39,602 nt of DNA from a virus. The notes beneath the pieces were generated by a model. The model had not been told where the DNA came from, searched no databases, and was given only the letters and a program-made list of their open reading frames with translations. The first letter of the stretch is position 1; each line of letters starts with the position of its first letter. The stretch lies in the IMG/VR virus record IMGVR_UViG_3300037264_002168, positions 1 to 39,602 of that record. One strand, 5' to 3'. The position numbers were made by a program, and so were the translations under genes. Shown here one piece after another: positions 39,504 to 39,602 of this stretch.

Positions 39504-39602
39504 ATATGGCACTTTATGTAAAATATCTCGTTGTAGCTGGAGGAGGAGGGGGGGGTGGAAATAGTGGTAACTGGGGAGGTGGTGGTGGAGCAGGTGGACT
39601 TG
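39426..39602. repeat. Contig-end direct repeat (right copy)
   Basis: This copy of 1-177 has G at 39553 where the left copy has A at 128. It joins the two ends of the circular genome. Confidence 0.9.
39506..39602 (+). CDS. N-terminal fragment of glycine-rich protein (complete copy at 81-974)
   Basis: The start of the glycine-rich fibre gene reappears here and runs off the window end. It is the same gene as 81-974, with one synonymous difference. Confidence 0.85.
   Translation, partial: MALYVKYLVVAGGGGGGGNSGNWGGGGGAGGL

Noticed and set aside
1-39602. Recoding of TGA (as in some CPR bacteria)
   Set aside because: TGA is used as a stop in many ATGA overlaps and at promoter junctions.

Overview
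The window is one complete, circularly closed phage genome. Positions 1-177 reappear at 39426-39602 with one synonymous difference, so the unit length is about 39,425 bp. Terminase, portal, scaffold, major capsid protein, tail hub, fibres and a lysis cassette identify a tailed double-stranded DNA virus. No tail tape measure or contractile sheath is recognisable, and large Ala/Gly-rich proteins resembling internal (ejection) proteins are present, so a short-tailed (podovirus-like) particle is the best guess. The DNA is AT-rich and uses the standard code: TAA, TGA and occasionally TAG all end genes. There is no integrase, DNA polymerase, primase or helicase that I can recognise, so replication probably relies on the host. 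The host is not identifiable. A DUF5659-like protein and near-leaderless promoters are reminiscent of Patescibacteria/CPR, but that is inference.

Layout, read circularly. Head module: terS (25971), an HNH endonuclease, terL with an amber codon in its Walker A motif, a zinc-ribbon protein, portal (28678), scaffold (31046), major capsid protein (31882), a second head protein (32982), a beta-helix protein, two small DnaJ-type zinc proteins and several accessory proteins up to 37703. Tail/fibre module, running through the join: 37753 to 12598, including an adaptor-like protein, a tail hub split in two by an HNH gene, internal virion proteins, two glycine-rich fibres and a tail-fibre-like protein. 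One membrane glycosyltransferase-like gene (8261-9217) lies on the minus strand. Lysis: 12630-14143 (coiled-coil membrane protein, M23 endopeptidase with no normal start codon, small protein, holin candidate). A tRNA-like element at 14152-14225 marks the boundary. Early module, 14278-25795: a replication-initiator-like protein, Rad52-like annealing protein with a PD-(D/E)XK nuclease, a second nuclease, RtcB RNA ligase behind a structured leader, a 27-bp-repeat protein, many small zinc-binding proteins, and GroES plus GroEL.

Expression signals are unusually uniform. Virion genes carry an extended -10 (TGnTATAAT), usually exactly 6 nt before ATG, which predicts leaderless transcripts. Several early genes have TTGACA-17-TATNNT promoters 6-9 nt before ATG. 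Four virion operons, including that of the major capsid protein, instead share a composite leader: promoter, GAGG/GGAG element, terminator-like hairpin with U-tract, then the ATG. Genes inside operons overlap by ATGA or TAATG and often have ordinary Shine-Dalgarno sites.

The most notable points are the composite leaders, the leaderless promoter grammar, the pseudoknotted RNA before rtcB, the amber-interrupted terL, the tRNA-like element without a normal anticodon loop, the 27-bp repeat gene, and a phage-borne GroES/GroEL pair.
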